A stretch of 64,000 nucleotides of DNA from Chloropicon primus (GCA_023205875.1 CP060772.1:365916-429915); one strand, 5' to 3'; counted from the stretch's first letter, positions 1 through 10,408 are shown. Made by a program: numbers and translations. Notes: generated by a model from the sequence alone, not told the origin.

Positions 1-41
1 GAGAGAAGCGTCATATCGTCCTCGTCCTCGTCGCCATCGCC

Positions 42-1561
42 ATGGCTTTCGTCTTGGGATCCCTTCGCGGCATCCTCACAAGGAGACCGAACACATCGAG
101 CCAGGCTCACTGGATCAAAAAATGTTTCGCGACTCAAGCGCCGACCGACCAAGAACTCGACGAATTCAGAGAACAGGTAAGAGGAATGCATGCACAGAAA
201 AAAATTAACGCTAGAGTTCACCCATTTCCCATTTCCCATTCCTTTCTGACTCTTTTGTCCTCGCCTCGTTCTATGTAACGCCTGGTGGTTTCGTAACGGA
301 CGAAAGGTGAAGGAGTTTGCTCAGAATGAGGTTGCCCCTCACGCTGTTGCGGTGGATGAAGCGAATGACTTTGGAAAGTATGCGAGAGGTGAACCAGACT
401 TGTGGAAGAAATTGGGTGACTTTGGTCTGCATGGCTTGACCGTGCCGGAGGACAAGGGAGGGTAAGGGGGGTTGACATGTCTTGCATCATGCTGATGGAT
501 TTCATTCTGACATTCATTCCATTCATTCATTCTTCATGACTTTACCTTACCTTGCTGCTCGTTCATCCCATTCCTTCCTCAGGTTGGGTTTGGGATACGC
601 GTATCACTGCGTGGCTATGGAGGAGCTCTCGAGAGCTAGCGGTGCGATAGCATTGAGTTATGGAGCGCACAGCAACTTGTGCATCAACCAATTGACGAGG
701 CATGCGACAAAGGAGCAGGCAGACAAGTACCTCCCTCCGTTGATATCGGGAGACCATATCGGAGCTCTGGCTATGAGTGAGCCTGGCTCGGGAAGCGACG
801 TCGTCAGCATGACTTGCCAAGCCAAGGAGAACTCTAATGGAGACTTTGTGCTGAATGGCAACAAGATGTGGTGCACGAACGGCACGATCGCGGATACGCT
901 TGTGGTTTACGCGAAGACTGACATGGAACTCAAGTCAAGAGGCATCACGGCGTTCGTGATCGAGAAGGGAATGAAAGGGTTCTCCACGGCCCAGAAGCTG
1001 GACAAGCTTGGCATGAGAGGCAGCGACACGTGCGAACTCGTGTTCGAGGACTGCGTCGTGCCCAGGGAGAATGTCTTGGGCGAGGTGAACAAAGGAGTCT
1101 ACGTGCTCATGAGTGGCTTGGACTTGGAGCGTATGGTGCTCTCCGCGGGGCCCATTGGGCTCATGCAGAACGTCCTCGACGTCGTCATGCCTTACGTGCA
1201 CGAGAGGAAGCAATTTGGGCAGAAGATCGGGGAGTTCCAGCTCGTTCAGGCCAAGATAGCTGACATGTACACCAAGATGGTCTCCGCAAGAGCCCTTACT
1301 TTCGCCACCGCGAGGAAAGCGGACCGGAACATGATCGACAGGAGGTTCGCCAAGGACTGCGCCAGCTGCATCCTTTACGCGGCCGAGAGTGCCACCCAAG
1401 TCGCTCTGGACGGCATTCAGATTCTCGGAGGGAACGGCTACATCAACGAGTATCCCACCGGAAGGCTCTTGAGGGACGCAAAGTTGTACGAGATCGGCGC
1501 CGGGACGAGCGAGATCCGAAGGCTGATTATCGGAAGGGACCTGTTCTCGGAGTACGAGTAA
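42..1561 (+). CDS. IVD: Isovaleryl-CoA dehydrogenase, mitochondrial (3 exons)
   Basis: Flavin-dependent acyl-CoA dehydrogenase that oxidises isovaleryl-CoA to 3-methylcrotonyl-CoA in mitochondrial leucine breakdown, passing electrons to ETF. Three exons are inferred: 42-176, 307-461 and 583-1561, with GT-AG introns at 177-306 and 462-582. The joined frame gives about 422 residues, the usual IVD length. The first 30 or so residues are basic with few acids, as in a mitochondrial presequence. The N-terminal domain ends [10 protein letters not shown] and continues across the second junction as LGLGYAYHC. The helix with DLERMVL carries the expected catalytic glutamate (about E279 of the precursor), placed as in IVD rather than as in medium-chain enzymes. 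The C-terminus has the typical [19 protein letters not shown] segment. Its stop lies 81 bp from the stop of the convergent GTPase gene. The promoter falls outside the window. Confidence 0.93.
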
Positions 1562-1642
1562 GCAAGAGCCCGAGACTCATGTCGAAAAGGTTTTGTGACC
1601 CTTTGATAGAGAAAAAGTCATACATTTTTATCCCGAAACGCC

Positions 1643-4447
1643 CTAGTGCACAAGCCCAACGCCTCCAAGTCTTCCCGTTTGCTGGTTCCGCAGTACGACC
1701 GTCGAGCCCTTTGGCATCCACTCCGCCCAGTGAAGGAACTTGAGGTCCACGAGCAACGGCAAGCTGTAGAAATGAATCTCCTCCTGCTTCAGAGATACGA
1801 TGTCTTCCAGCGCCTGGTACACTTGAGCCGAAACGCCAGACTCCCCCAGATCACTCAGGGCTCTGCAAGATGCGATGGCAGCGGCTTGCCTGATGCTCCC
1901 GCAGTGGACCACAACGGTGCTCCCTTTCAGAACTTTGGACAAGAATGTGATATCATCGATGACCGAGAGGTCGCTGGATTCCCCGCAAAAAGAGTCCTTC
2001 ACCAGCTTCATAACGGCCCTGAAGCTTCTGGCGGCGGAGGGGGTAAGCCCCCTGAGCAGGACGGTGCCCTTCTTCGTGGGCGGGGAGCCTCCACTGGACG
2101 GGGAGAAAGAATGAGAGTGAGGAGGAGAACCAGCCTTCTCGGCGGAAGCCTTGCAAGGAATGTTGATGCTCGAGGATTCCTCCGGCTTGCCGCTTCCTGG
2201 TGCTTTGCCACTGCCACCGAGATCGTGCAGGTCCAATCGGGCCCTCTCAGATGACTCCCACCGGAAGCCCCGCTTCTCCCCCTCGTGGTGCTTGAAGTCC
2301 AAGGCCAGCGTGCCCGTTTGCCCCACGGCGAGTTTGTTCACCGGAACTTGGGATCTCTCGATGCTCTTGACTCGCACGGGGGAGAAGCTGCCGTCCTCCA
2401 TCGGACCAAGCAGCAGCTGATAGCCCACCTTGATCTTGCCGCTGAGAACAGTACCGAACAGCACGTGTCCAACAGCCGGGACCTCGAAGGTCTTGTAAAC
2501 TTGAAAATGCAGCAGCTGCATCTGCTGCTGCTGTTGCAAGGCCTCACTCGGTTGAGATTGCTGGGCATGGTTGCCTGCGAGAGAATCAGAGAATTCAGGG
2601 GCAGGCGACTTTGTGTTGCTGTTCCTCCTTCTCCAGTCTCTCGGCCTGAGCTTCTTCAGGAATGCGTGGAGCAAGGTCATGCCATCGCCGCTCACGCAGC
2701 TCACGCCGAGCACGGGGACAATGGCATCCGCAGCTGCGCCACCGCACTCTCCACTGCTTGCGGGCTGCTTTCCTAGCCTCTTTCCCAACTCTCTGGCCTG
2801 CTCAATGGTTTGCACCAACTCGGTACAACTGTTCTCACCAAGCAATGCTTTCACCTCCTTGTACACGTGCAAGGACTCCAAGCTCTTGGCATCCTCCTCA
2901 CCTTCCAGGGACGAGGATGGCGTCAGGTCAATCTTGGTCATCACAACAAAGATGGGAGCGCCGAGCACTCTGGCCAATGCAGCGTGCTCCCTTGTCATTT
3001 CAGAAACCCCTTCCTGGGCAGACACGATTAGCATCACGAAATCAGGGACCAAGCACGTCAAGCCGTAGCAGGTTGTCTTGAGGTACCTCTCGTGGCCGGA
3101 GAGGTCAAACAGCCGCAGCATCTTCCCCGCTTCCCTCGACATCTCCACGGGGGAAAGGGGCCAGCAAACGCTGTCGGTTTGGTAATTCAGGCAAAGGCCG
3201 TTCTTCCCGTAGGCCAAGACCTCGTGAGCGATGCTGCTGGTCCTCCCGCTCTCCACCTCGTGCCTGTGGGTGAACACCCTCGACCGCGCCTGTCCCATCC
3301 CATTGCAAAGCAGCGGCTTCCTGTGCTCCCCGTGCGTCAGCACACTCATCAGTGTGCTCTTTCCCGCATCGTGGGCCCCGCACATGGCCACTCGCAGCTC
3401 CGTGTAACTATACGCGTGCTGCTTCGGAATCAGTCTTACGTGGACCGAGGCGTACTTCCCTTCGTAACCCTCGAGAAGCGTTACCTTCATCGTGAAGAGC
3501 TCCCCGCCTAGGAAGGGATCCAGGCTAAAGTCCTGGCCCGCAGCGTGCCTCTCGATGAGCCCGTCCAAAAAATCAAAGGAACCCTCCCCAAAAGGCCGAG
3601 GCTTGGCGCCGCCGCTGCCCGCTAGAATCGCACACATCGAGATGAGCGTCCCCAGCGTCTCCTTGAGCTCCCTTTGAACGAGGCCTCTGCAGAAACCGTC
3701 GTCCTGCACTCCAAGGTAATACACGCAAGTTCCCCTCTCGTCCCCGCTGGACTCGGAGAACCGGAACTTCATCTGTGTCACGAGATGCTCCAACCGATTG
3801 CACGAGACCTTCACCAGCTTCAGCTTGTATTCCACGTTCCCTTCAGGGTTCTCCCTCCCCAACCAAAGCTTCGGACCCGACCGACGACGCTCTCCCCGTC
3901 CTCTCCCGCTCCCCGACGTCGTCGAGACCGATACTCCACCGCAAGAGCAGACGCTCTCGCCACCCCTCCCAGCTCCCCCCTCCTCCTGATCCCTCCTCGT
4001 GGAGGACGACGGTCCCACCCCATGGCTCCCACACTGCCTCGCCCTCCCCTCCCTCTTCTTCCTCTCCCTCTCCCTGCACTTATCCAGTTTGCTCTCCCTC
4101 CTTTCCACCTCCTCGTCCAAGTTCACCGTAAAAGCAAACGTCCTCCGTGATCCTGTGCCACCCAGACCTTCACCAAGTGAATCTCCGCCGCCCTGGCCCT
4201 CCTCTGCCGCCCCTTTGCCCTCCTCCTCCTCCACTCCCCTCTCCAGGCTCGCACCTTGTCCACCCATGAAAACACACAAACACAAGTCAGAAACCTTTGC
4301 AAAGAGCGTTACTCGTAACGTCCGACGGCACTTTCGAAAGAGGAGAGCATGAAGATTCGTGACAACTGACTTCCTCCCCCCTCGGGTCGATAACACGAGG
4401 ACAGTGTCCTGCTCACCTAGACGGATGCCATCAATGACGCCAGCCAT
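1643..4447 (-). CDS. GTPBP1/GTPBP2-like translational GTPase
   Basis: Large GTPase of the GTPBP1/2 branch of the EF-Tu superfamily; characterised members act in ribosome rescue and mRNA surveillance. All G motifs are visible: GAHDAGKST (G1, about residue 303), DLSGHERY (G3, about 393), VMTKIDL (G4) and SCVSGDG (G5). An EF-Tu-like beta-barrel region follows (VGHVLFGTVLSGKIKVG). The frame is open from ATG 4447, but a GT-AG intron is likely at 4416-4255. Its donor follows codon CTA G, its acceptor precedes GTGCGAGCC, and it removes 54 in-frame codons that look non-conserved. The spliced product is about 880 residues, with a Glu/Arg-rich, low-complexity N-terminal third. It is longer than animal GTPBP1 (about 670). 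Gene family is confident; GTPBP1 versus GTPBP2 is not resolved. Confidence 0.85.
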   Translation of the reverse strand: MAGVIDGIRLGEQDTVLVLSTRGGRKSVVTNLHALLFRKCRRTLRVTLFAKVSDLCLCVFMGGQGASLERGVEEEEGKGAAEEGQGGGDSLGEGLGGTGSRRTFAFTVNLDEEVERRESKLDKCRERERKKREGRARQCGSHGVGPSSSTRRDQEEGGAGRGGESVCSCGGVSVSTTSGSGRGRGERRRSGPKLWLGRENPEGNVEYKLKLVKVSCNRLEHLVTQMKFRFSESSGDERGTCVYYLGVQDDGFCRGLVQRELKETLGTLISMCAILAGSGGAKPRPFGEGSFDFLDGLIERHAAGQDFSLDPFLGGELFTMKVTLLEGYEGKYASVHVRLIPKQHAYSYTELRVAMCGAHDAGKSTLMSVLTHGEHRKPLLCNGMGQARSRVFTHRHEVESGRTSSIAHEVLAYGKNGLCLNYQTDSVCWPLSPVEMSREAGKMLRLFDLSGHERYLKTTCYGLTCLVPDFVMLIVSAQEGVSEMTREHAALARVLGAPIFVVMTKIDLTPSSSLEGEEDAKSLESLHVYKEVKALLGENSCTELVQTIEQARELGKRLGKQPASSGECGGAAADAIVPVLGVSCVSGDGMTLLHAFLKKLRPRDWRRRNSNTKSPAPEFSDSLAGNHAQQSQPSEALQQQQQMQLLHFQVYKTFEVPAVGHVLFGTVLSGKIKVGYQLLLGPMEDGSFSPVRVKSIERSQVPVNKLAVGQTGTLALDFKHHEGEKRGFRWESSERARLDLHDLGGSGKAPGSGKPEESSSINIPCKASAEKAGSPPHSHSFSPSSGGSPPTKKGTVLLRGLTPSAARSFRAVMKLVKDSFCGESSDLSVIDDITFLSKVLKGSTVVVHCGSIRQAAAIASCRALSDLGESGVSAQVYQALEDIVSLKQEEIHFYSLPLLVDLKFLHWAEWMPKGSTVVLRNQQTGRLGGVGLVH

Positions 4448-4821
4448 CTTAGCCTTCTCCCTTGGCTTTTCGTCCTCAGAGCGTCATTCTTTTCATGCGA
4501 GGGCTCGTTGGAAAGCTCGCGACAAGATCTTTCCCGTGGTTCTTCTCCCTTCGCTTCCCTCGTCCTCCCTCGCCGCTCAGCTCTGCGAACGCGCCGCTCC
4601 TCAAGAGACGTCGTCCTCTGGCGAGAGAGAGAGAGAGAGCAAAGGGACTGACTGGAGGAGGAGGAGGAGGAGGAGACGAAGGAGAATATTGTGAACGATT
4701 GGAAGATATTTAGAAAACTTGGAAGCATTCGTTCGAAAGATCGTCTCGAGATCTTTCCAGTGATACCTTACTCGACCCCTTGGGTGGTCTGTGGAAGGAT
4801 TGAGACGTGAAAAGCATCCAG
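4448..4821. promoter_or_regulatory. Divergent promoter space (GTPBP-like / PIG-T-like)
   Basis: A 374-bp spacer between two diverging ATGs. It holds a GA-rich tract (4620-4680) and one copy of the dispersed palindromic element close to the rightward gene. No open frame with family similarity was seen. Confidence 0.6.
4734..4768. promoter_or_regulatory. Dispersed promoter palindrome, copy
   Basis: CGAAAGATCGTCTCGAG followed by CTTTCCAGTGATACC (4753-4767). This matches the element found in other promoter spaces of the window. It ends 54 bp before the ATG at 4822. Confidence 0.5.
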
Positions 4822-6150
4822 ATGGCAACAAAGTTGTTTGCTGATGGTGATGCCATTGTGTTGACGGTGACGACGGCAGAGATGGCAATGGCGAGTGGAG
4901 GACCGTTGGGAGCGTTTCTCGGGAAGGTCATGACATCGTCCCGGGGCGGAAGGGGCGGTGGAATGGAGGAGGCGGAAGCATCTTCAAGGAAGAGTGTCGG
5001 ACAGCAGAGGTTCAGGTATGTGACGAGTGTCAAGGGAGGGACGCTTGTGGAGCACACGAGTGGCGAGGGGTCGAGGGAATGGAGTGGGAAGCTGCTGGAG
5101 ATGTTCAAGCGATGGTTTCCTTGGTCTCTGTCGAGGGACGTGATCGAGTATGCTTCGGAGGGCGAGGGCGAGGGAGGCGAGGGCGCGACGACGGCATACC
5201 GGAGTCACGAGACCGGCGTCACCAGGGAGGGTCTGAAGCAGTTGGCAAGGCTGATGGGGAAGAGCGAAGGTCAAGGGATCAAGTATGGCAACCAAGTTGA
5301 GAGTTGCTCGGGTTTTGAGGTCGCGGTCACGATGTTTGGCGACGGCAGCGCACGCATCGAGGCCGGGATTACCTGGAGGGAAGACGGGGACGGGGGCGGA
5401 AGTGCGGTGGTTTCCATGCCAGGGATGAAGGCGAGGGTGAGCCGGAGGTTGTTTGGCCTCCCCACCTCTTTGTCTGTTGTGGAGGAGCACGACTTCGACT
5501 TGGCATCGACGCGGCAGTCTGAAGAGCCAAACATTTGCGTCGAGTCCTACCTGCCCTCGTACCTTTCTCCTCTCCTCAGCTCCTCCAAGGTGCAGGTCGG
5601 GAACGCGGGGGCGCGCCCTCTCCTGGATGTTGCGGGGGTCGACATTGCTCTCAGTCCCGGCAAGGGTTCGAGCTTGCTTGAGGTTTGCCTGAACCCTTCC
5701 GGGTGGGACAAGGGCTACGTCGACGGCGGCCAAGCACCGCCCTCGGCGAAACTTCTCCTCAGCTACCGCAAGAGCTTTCCGTCCGTCTTCAGCCTGCCTG
5801 CGGATCGAAGCGCCGGGCTCTACTTTCCTTCGAGTTACGTCTACTTGGAGGGGCACAGAAGCCTTGGACAGTTCACGGATTCGCTGCGAGTCCAGTTTCC
5901 TCTGCCCGACGCCTCGATGCCGTACAACGCCTGCATCATCACTTGCACGGTCTTCGCCTTGTGCGTGGGGGTCACTCTCAAGAACTTGGGCTACGTGATC
6001 AAGCCAGCCAAGGGAGAGGCGGAGGGGAAGAGGAAGGCGCAGAAGCGTTTGAAGCTCCTGGTTAACCTGGTTGTCCTGGTGGCTCTGGTCGTGGTTGTCC
6101 TGGTGGCAGACAGCGAAACGAGGCTCTACATCCAATCACTGGTGGCGTGA
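4822..6150 (+). CDS. PIGT: PIG-T/Gpi16-like GPI transamidase subunit
   Basis: Probable membrane subunit of the ER GPI transamidase complex, which attaches GPI anchors to proteins. The call rests on the C-terminal part. A stretch of the type FPSVFSLPADRSAG..FPSSYV is followed by PLPDASMPYN leading directly into a membrane helix (about residues 366-392), which resembles the PIG-T pattern of TPDFSMPYN entering its helix. A second hydrophobic helix lies near the C-terminus (about 415-434 of 442). The upstream GTG at 4807 is not used; the first ATG is 4822. The N-terminal half is weakly conserved, short for PIG-T (typically 550-600 residues), and shows no clear signal peptide, so a missing 5' exon is possible. 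PIG-X is the main alternative. Confidence 0.55.
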   Translation: MATKLFADGDAIVLTVTTAEMAMASGGPLGAFLGKVMTSSRGGRGGGMEEAEASSRKSVGQQRFRYVTSVKGGTLVEHTSGEGSREWSGKLLEMFKRWFPWSLSRDVIEYASEGEGEGGEGATTAYRSHETGVTREGLKQLARLMGKSEGQGIKYGNQVESCSGFEVAVTMFGDGSARIEAGITWREDGDGGGSAVVSMPGMKARVSRRLFGLPTSLSVVEEHDFDLASTRQSEEPNICVESYLPSYLSPLLSSSKVQVGNAGARPLLDVAGVDIALSPGKGSSLLEVCLNPSGWDKGYVDGGQAPPSAKLLLSYRKSFPSVFSLPADRSAGLYFPSSYVYLEGHRSLGQFTDSLRVQFPLPDASMPYNACIITCTVFALCVGVTLKNLGYVIKPAKGEAEGKRKAQKRLKLLVNLVVLVALVVVVLVADSETRLYIQSLVA

Positions 6151-6280
6151 CAGCGAAGAGACGGGGAGAGGAGAGGGGTTTTCTCACAATGACATATGAC
6201 ATGTCATCCACAATTATACTTACAACAAAAAACGATACACCTCGATATATATATATATATATCTTGTAGCTTACAAAGTC

Positions 6281-8041
6281 CTACTCTTCCTCGTCGATCT
6301 CATTCATCTTTCCAAGACCGAAGAGGCTCATGCTGGCGAGACCCGATGTGGCAGCAACGGAGAGGGTCCTGACCTTTCCCACGGCCGTCTTTCCATCCTT
6401 GGACCGCCGACCGCCGCCACTGAAGTTGAAGGCACTTGACCTACCGCCCGCGGGCCTCTTGTTCAAGATGGACACCCTCTTGCGCGTCCTGGACTCGGAC
6501 GACCTCGATGGGTCCACTGTCTGGCTCCGCTTCGGTCTCGTTGGAAGCTCGTCTGGCAAGCTCGCATCACCCTCTTCCATCGCAGCCAGAGGATTCGCGA
6601 CATCTGTTGTCAAGCTCTTCTTCTGTTGGGTGACTGCCGGCGATGGCGTTGTCTCCATCCCCGCGTCCGAGAGCGAGCCGGCGTACAGTATGATGGACGC
6701 CCTTCCCACCGAGGAAGTTCTTCTCATGAGACGCTTCTCGGACTCGGATGTCAAGCCAATGCGCATGGAGTCATCCTCGTCGATTCTCTCGTCCTCGGTC
6801 ACGCCACAAACCTCGAGGTCCTCCATGTAAACGTCGTCCTCGTGCCACATGAGGAGACCCATACCGAAGAGCATGACGACCATGCCGGAGCAAAAGATTC
6901 CTATCTGTTGGTTCGACAGGCCATTGAACTCCTGGAAGAACATGCCTCCGTTGCAGATGGCAAAGATGGTCCAGAAGGACTGCATGACGGGCACGATGAC
7001 CAGGGCATCGAACTCCCTCAGGCCGACGTTGATCTGCTTGTCCCAAAAGATGCCTGTCACGATCATGCCAATGATGAACACGTAGGTCAGCACCCGGTCG
7101 AACTGCTGCTCTCCATCGATGGAGAGCCTGATCTGAAGCATCGTGATCTTCGCGAACGTTACGACTTGGGTACCGATGACAGCGGAATACGCCGCGAAAC
7201 ACAGCGGTCGGAGCGTCTCCACCCTGATGTTGCCTATCCTCGTGAAGACCAAGTCTCCCTTGTCCCTGTTCTTGATGGGAGACATATCCGTCCCGCTGTA
7301 ATACGTCTCCAGGTTGGACCCCTTCCTGCTCTGCTTCCGGTCATTGCCCTTCTCCTTCTCCTTCCTCATGTTCTCCTCCGTGTCCAGCTTGAACGCGTAA
7401 AAGTCTCCCGTGTAAGTCATGTAGGCCAAGACGCCCAGCACCACCAGAACTCCCAGGTAGGTCAAGTAACTTCGGTCCTGCATGAGGTCGATGAGCTCGT
7501 CGACGGTGTACGTCTTGTTTCCCGAGCCGCTGCTGTTGGCAACGATGCAGATGACGACGCCGGTAATGATGGAGATCGTCCCGAGGACGTCGTTCAAGCC
7601 CAACCTCTCGTGCAGCACAAAGTAACAGAAGATGAGGTTGCTGACGAACTGCACGGAGGACAAGGACGCGAGTACGCTCTGCTTTCCGAATCCCAGTGAG
7701 ATGAAGTTCACCACGTTACTCGCCTTGAAGATGATGAACCCGATCTGCCACGACCTCCACTTGTATATCGGAGCTATGCTCGTGCGCTTCTTGGCAACCT
7801 TGCCACCCTTTCCCGTCTCCCCCGCTTTGGCCACGTGGCCAGGCACCTCACTGATCGGATTCAGGACGAAAGTGCTCCTCGAGTTCTTGTGCCCGTTCAT
7901 CCCTCCCCCGTCGACCTCCCTCAAGGCCTCCTCCTCCTGTTCTACCATGTTCTGCCGCCTGTTGAACGCCAGCTTGATAATATTGGTCCCCAAGTTGATA
8001 CCAACGTTTGCCATGGTGCACATGCATATTCCCAGCAACAT
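6281..8041 (-). CDS. NIPA-type magnesium transporter
   Basis: A multi-pass membrane protein of the NIPA (DUF803) family, whose members transport Mg2+ at plasma or endosomal membranes. It begins with the family hallmark, a first helix containing MANVGINLGTNIIKLAFNRR. Several further helices follow, for example ASLSSVQFVSNLIFCYFVLHERLG and DVLGTISIITGVVICIVANSSG, the typical DMT-fold segment. The start is ATG 8041 in the context GCCACCATG; the open frame extends upstream only through a GTG. The product is 586 residues, longer than plant NIPA proteins (about 330-350). The extra length is a Lys-rich cytoplasmic loop and a C-terminal Ser/Arg-rich tail of about 170 residues. The stop is 130 bp from the convergent PIG-T-like stop, across an (AT)n run at 6244-6262. 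Confidence 0.88.
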   Translation of the reverse strand: MLLGICMCTMANVGINLGTNIIKLAFNRRQNMVEQEEEALREVDGGGMNGHKNSRSTFVLNPISEVPGHVAKAGETGKGGKVAKKRTSIAPIYKWRSWQIGFIIFKASNVVNFISLGFGKQSVLASLSSVQFVSNLIFCYFVLHERLGLNDVLGTISIITGVVICIVANSSGSGNKTYTVDELIDLMQDRSYLTYLGVLVVLGVLAYMTYTGDFYAFKLDTEENMRKEKEKGNDRKQSRKGSNLETYYSGTDMSPIKNRDKGDLVFTRIGNIRVETLRPLCFAAYSAVIGTQVVTFAKITMLQIRLSIDGEQQFDRVLTYVFIIGMIVTGIFWDKQINVGLREFDALVIVPVMQSFWTIFAICNGGMFFQEFNGLSNQQIGIFCSGMVVMLFGMGLLMWHEDDVYMEDLEVCGVTEDERIDEDDSMRIGLTSESEKRLMRRTSSVGRASIILYAGSLSDAGMETTPSPAVTQQKKSLTTDVANPLAAMEEGDASLPDELPTRPKRSQTVDPSRSSESRTRKRVSILNKRPAGGRSSAFNFSGGGRRSKDGKTAVGKVRTLSVAATSGLASMSLFGLGKMNEIDEEE

Positions 8042-9184
8042 GGTGGCCCTTCTTATTGATAACAATTCTATATGGATTGCTCTGGTCCCAGCCCGGCACG
8101 CACAACGCACAAAAGACTTCTGTGCAAACTTTCTGTGTCAGACTCTTTGCCTCAGCAAACCATAAAGGCCTTGGCAAGACCAGACTCACAACTCCGGGTC
8201 AAGCGGCAAGCTCGGCGCCCAAGATTCAATCTTTGTCCCCCAAACGCAGAGGACAACCTTTGCAATGCCTCTCCCTCCTGCTCTGATGCTTCACGAGAGG
8301 CTTGGCCCACAAAGTCTCTGCAGACAAGCAGACAAGCTTGACAGGCTGGACAAAAGTTTCAATACCTCTTTTGTCTTCCAAAGTCGTCTTACTCCGGTCT
8401 CTCTCACGCACAAAAGTCTCGAATCTCACCCTGCCGTGTCATGTCATCCTCCTCTGCCTCGCTCTCTCCCCCCTTGTGCACCCTCTCCCCCTCTGTCACC
8501 CCTCCTGCTCCCTCAAACTCCTCCTGCCAATGCCTCAAGTAGCTCCAGCGGTGTCAATCTTGGGTCAAATTGGCAAAGGAAGGGCTCTATGGAAAGGTCT
8601 TTCGACGACAATCAATCCTGTTCCGGTCCCCTTGCTTGTTTCTCCTCGTTTTCCCGTCCTTTCTCGCTCCAAAGATTGCAATCTTGTCAATCTCTGCTCA
8701 TCTTTGTCATAAAGATAAAGTGCATCTGACCGGATTTTCCAACGGAATCCTATATAGATTCCAACGGCCAAACACGTGTGAGGGAGGAGGCAGGGAGGAG
8801 GCAGGGAGGAGGAGGAAGATGGCGGCCGAGGCAAGGTGAATGCGGAGAAGGGAGACAAAGATCGCGAAAGACCGTCTCTTGATCTTTCCAAAGAGCCCTC
8901 GCTTGAGAAAAATGAGCACGAGGAGGGCAGGAAAATGGGTGATGATGAGGGGTGGTGATGACTTGGCCGGGGGAAGGGGGGTCAGGGAGCGAAAAGATCG
9001 TCTCTTGCTCGCTCTTTCCACAGAGGAGGGCCCCCACTCGAAGACAGGGGTGGCCGGGGATGCCCTGGAGGTGGTGGCAGACACCCTATCCTTTACCTAA
9101 GAAATCAGATACACATTTATTATGGAACAACACACACACACGCTTGCCTGCCTGCCTGCCTGCCTGCCTGTGTTTGGCAGTTTC
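8042..9184. promoter_or_regulatory. 1.1-kb intergenic region upstream of the NIPA gene
   Basis: No supported gene. Three weak-to-good copies of the dispersed element lie at about 8586-8610, 8863-8905 and 8989-9022 (CTTTCCAAAGAG type). A TATA-like CCTATATAG occurs near 8749, and a run of TGCC tetramers at 9148-9172 precedes the neighbouring stop codon. Confidence 0.5.
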
Positions 9185-10408
9185 TTAATTCGCGGATTTG
9201 TGGAGTCGATTCACGAGGGCATCGGCGTCCTGCAGGGACCGGAGTGCCTCCCTGATCTCGCCGTTGCCGTTGGACTCCTCCGCCTCGATCTCCTTGAGGT
9301 GCTTTGCCGCCTGGTGGGCCTGAGCCAACAGCTCGGCGGCCCTTTGCCTCAGTCTTTCCTGCTTCTTCAGCATCAGGTTCCTTTCGGACACCTTCTTCTT
9401 CTTCTTTGCTCCAAAGTCGGGCGTCACCCCCCGGTCCTCCTTCCTCGACTCGTGCCTCTTCTTCGCGCTGGCCGACACGCTGGTCCTGTACTCCTTCTCC
9501 CTCCACTTCTTCTTCATGGCTTCCGAGATCTTCCGCCTGTGCTCCTCGGACTTGGGCTGCCCGCTCTGCCTCTCCCCGCCGCCCCCCGACGCCAGGCCCC
9601 GGCTCTTCTTCGCCAAGCTCGCGGCCCTCCTCCTCTGGGCAGACGCCTCCTTCTGCCGAAGTTTCTTCTCCACTCTCTCGAGCTTCCTCAGGTTGTAGAG
9701 GCTCTCCCTCCTCTCCTGAATCTCAAGCAAGCCCGACCACACCGACTTGACCATGTCCCTCTTCTCCCTGGCCATCTTCTGCCTGCTCACGTGGACCATC
9801 CTAGCCGCCCTGATCTTCTTCCTCGTCGCCTCCGAGTGCTTCTTCCCCTGCTGCCTCGACCGGATCACCTCCGCCAACGCCGGGTTCTCCGTGTAAGTCT
9901 CCCTCAAACTCTGGCGTATCTTTCGCCGCGTCGCCACCTTGTGAGGCATGCCAACGTTCCACGGCACCCGACCGCTGTTTGCCGTCGATATCTTCCCCCT
10001 CCGCACGCTTTCCGCCTCCTCTGTCTTGCCAAACCCGTTCCTGTACTCGTACACTCTCGCCGCCTCCGCCTCCTCCTCCCCCACCACAGGGCGTGGATCC
10101 GGTGAAGGGACGCGTCCTTGAGGATCCCCGGACGCCTCACCGCCTTCCCTGCCGCGGCCCAACACCTCCGCCATCGTCACCCTCAACCCCGTGGCCTCGT
10201 AGTGTGTCACCTCGCCCTCCTCCGCGTCCCGGAACACTGCACCGCACCCACCCACCACCCTCACCCTCCTCCAGGCAACACACAATGCCTCCTCACCTCG
10301 ATAACGAGCATTACGAAACGTCCGTAACCGTCGGAAGCTGCAGGTGGTGCACCCAGCCACTTTGGAAGACGCCCTGTCCATCCAATGCCTCCCTTGCAGC
10401 TTGCTCAT
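9185..10408 (-). CDS. NUMOD3 repeat protein, putatively organellar
   Basis: Basic protein of 407 residues with three NUMOD3-like DNA-binding motifs: GRVPWNVGMPHKVATRRKI (about 145-165), GKKHSEATRKKIRAA (about 187-202) and GQPKSEEHRRKISEAMKKKW (about 283-303). NUMOD3 is best known from the DNA-recognition tails of phage and organelle homing endonucleases; land plants have nuclear genes with the same motif of uncertain role. No GIY-YIG or HNH nuclease domain is visible. The C-terminal half is predicted coiled coil (Lys/Glu/Arg-rich). The first 35 residues are Ser/Arg-rich and could target a plastid or mitochondrion. ATG 10408 was chosen because the frame upstream translates intergenic repeat DNA. 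A 60-nt in-frame GT-AG intron near residues 40-60 is possible. Function unknown. Confidence 0.7.
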   Translation of the reverse strand: MSKLQGRHWMDRASSKVAGCTTCSFRRLRTFRNARYRGEEALCVAWRRVRVVGGCGAVFRDAEEGEVTHYEATGLRVTMAEVLGRGREGGEASGDPQGRVPSPDPRPVVGEEEAEAARVYEYRNGFGKTEEAESVRRGKISTANSGRVPWNVGMPHKVATRRKIRQSLRETYTENPALAEVIRSRQQGKKHSEATRKKIRAARMVHVSRQKMAREKRDMVKSVWSGLLEIQERRESLYNLRKLERVEKKLRQKEASAQRRRAASLAKKSRGLASGGGGERQSGQPKSEEHRRKISEAMKKKWREKEYRTSVSASAKKRHESRKEDRGVTPDFGAKKKKKVSERNLMLKKQERLRQRAAELLAQAHQAAKHLKEIEAEESNGNGEIREALRSLQDADALVNRLHKSAN

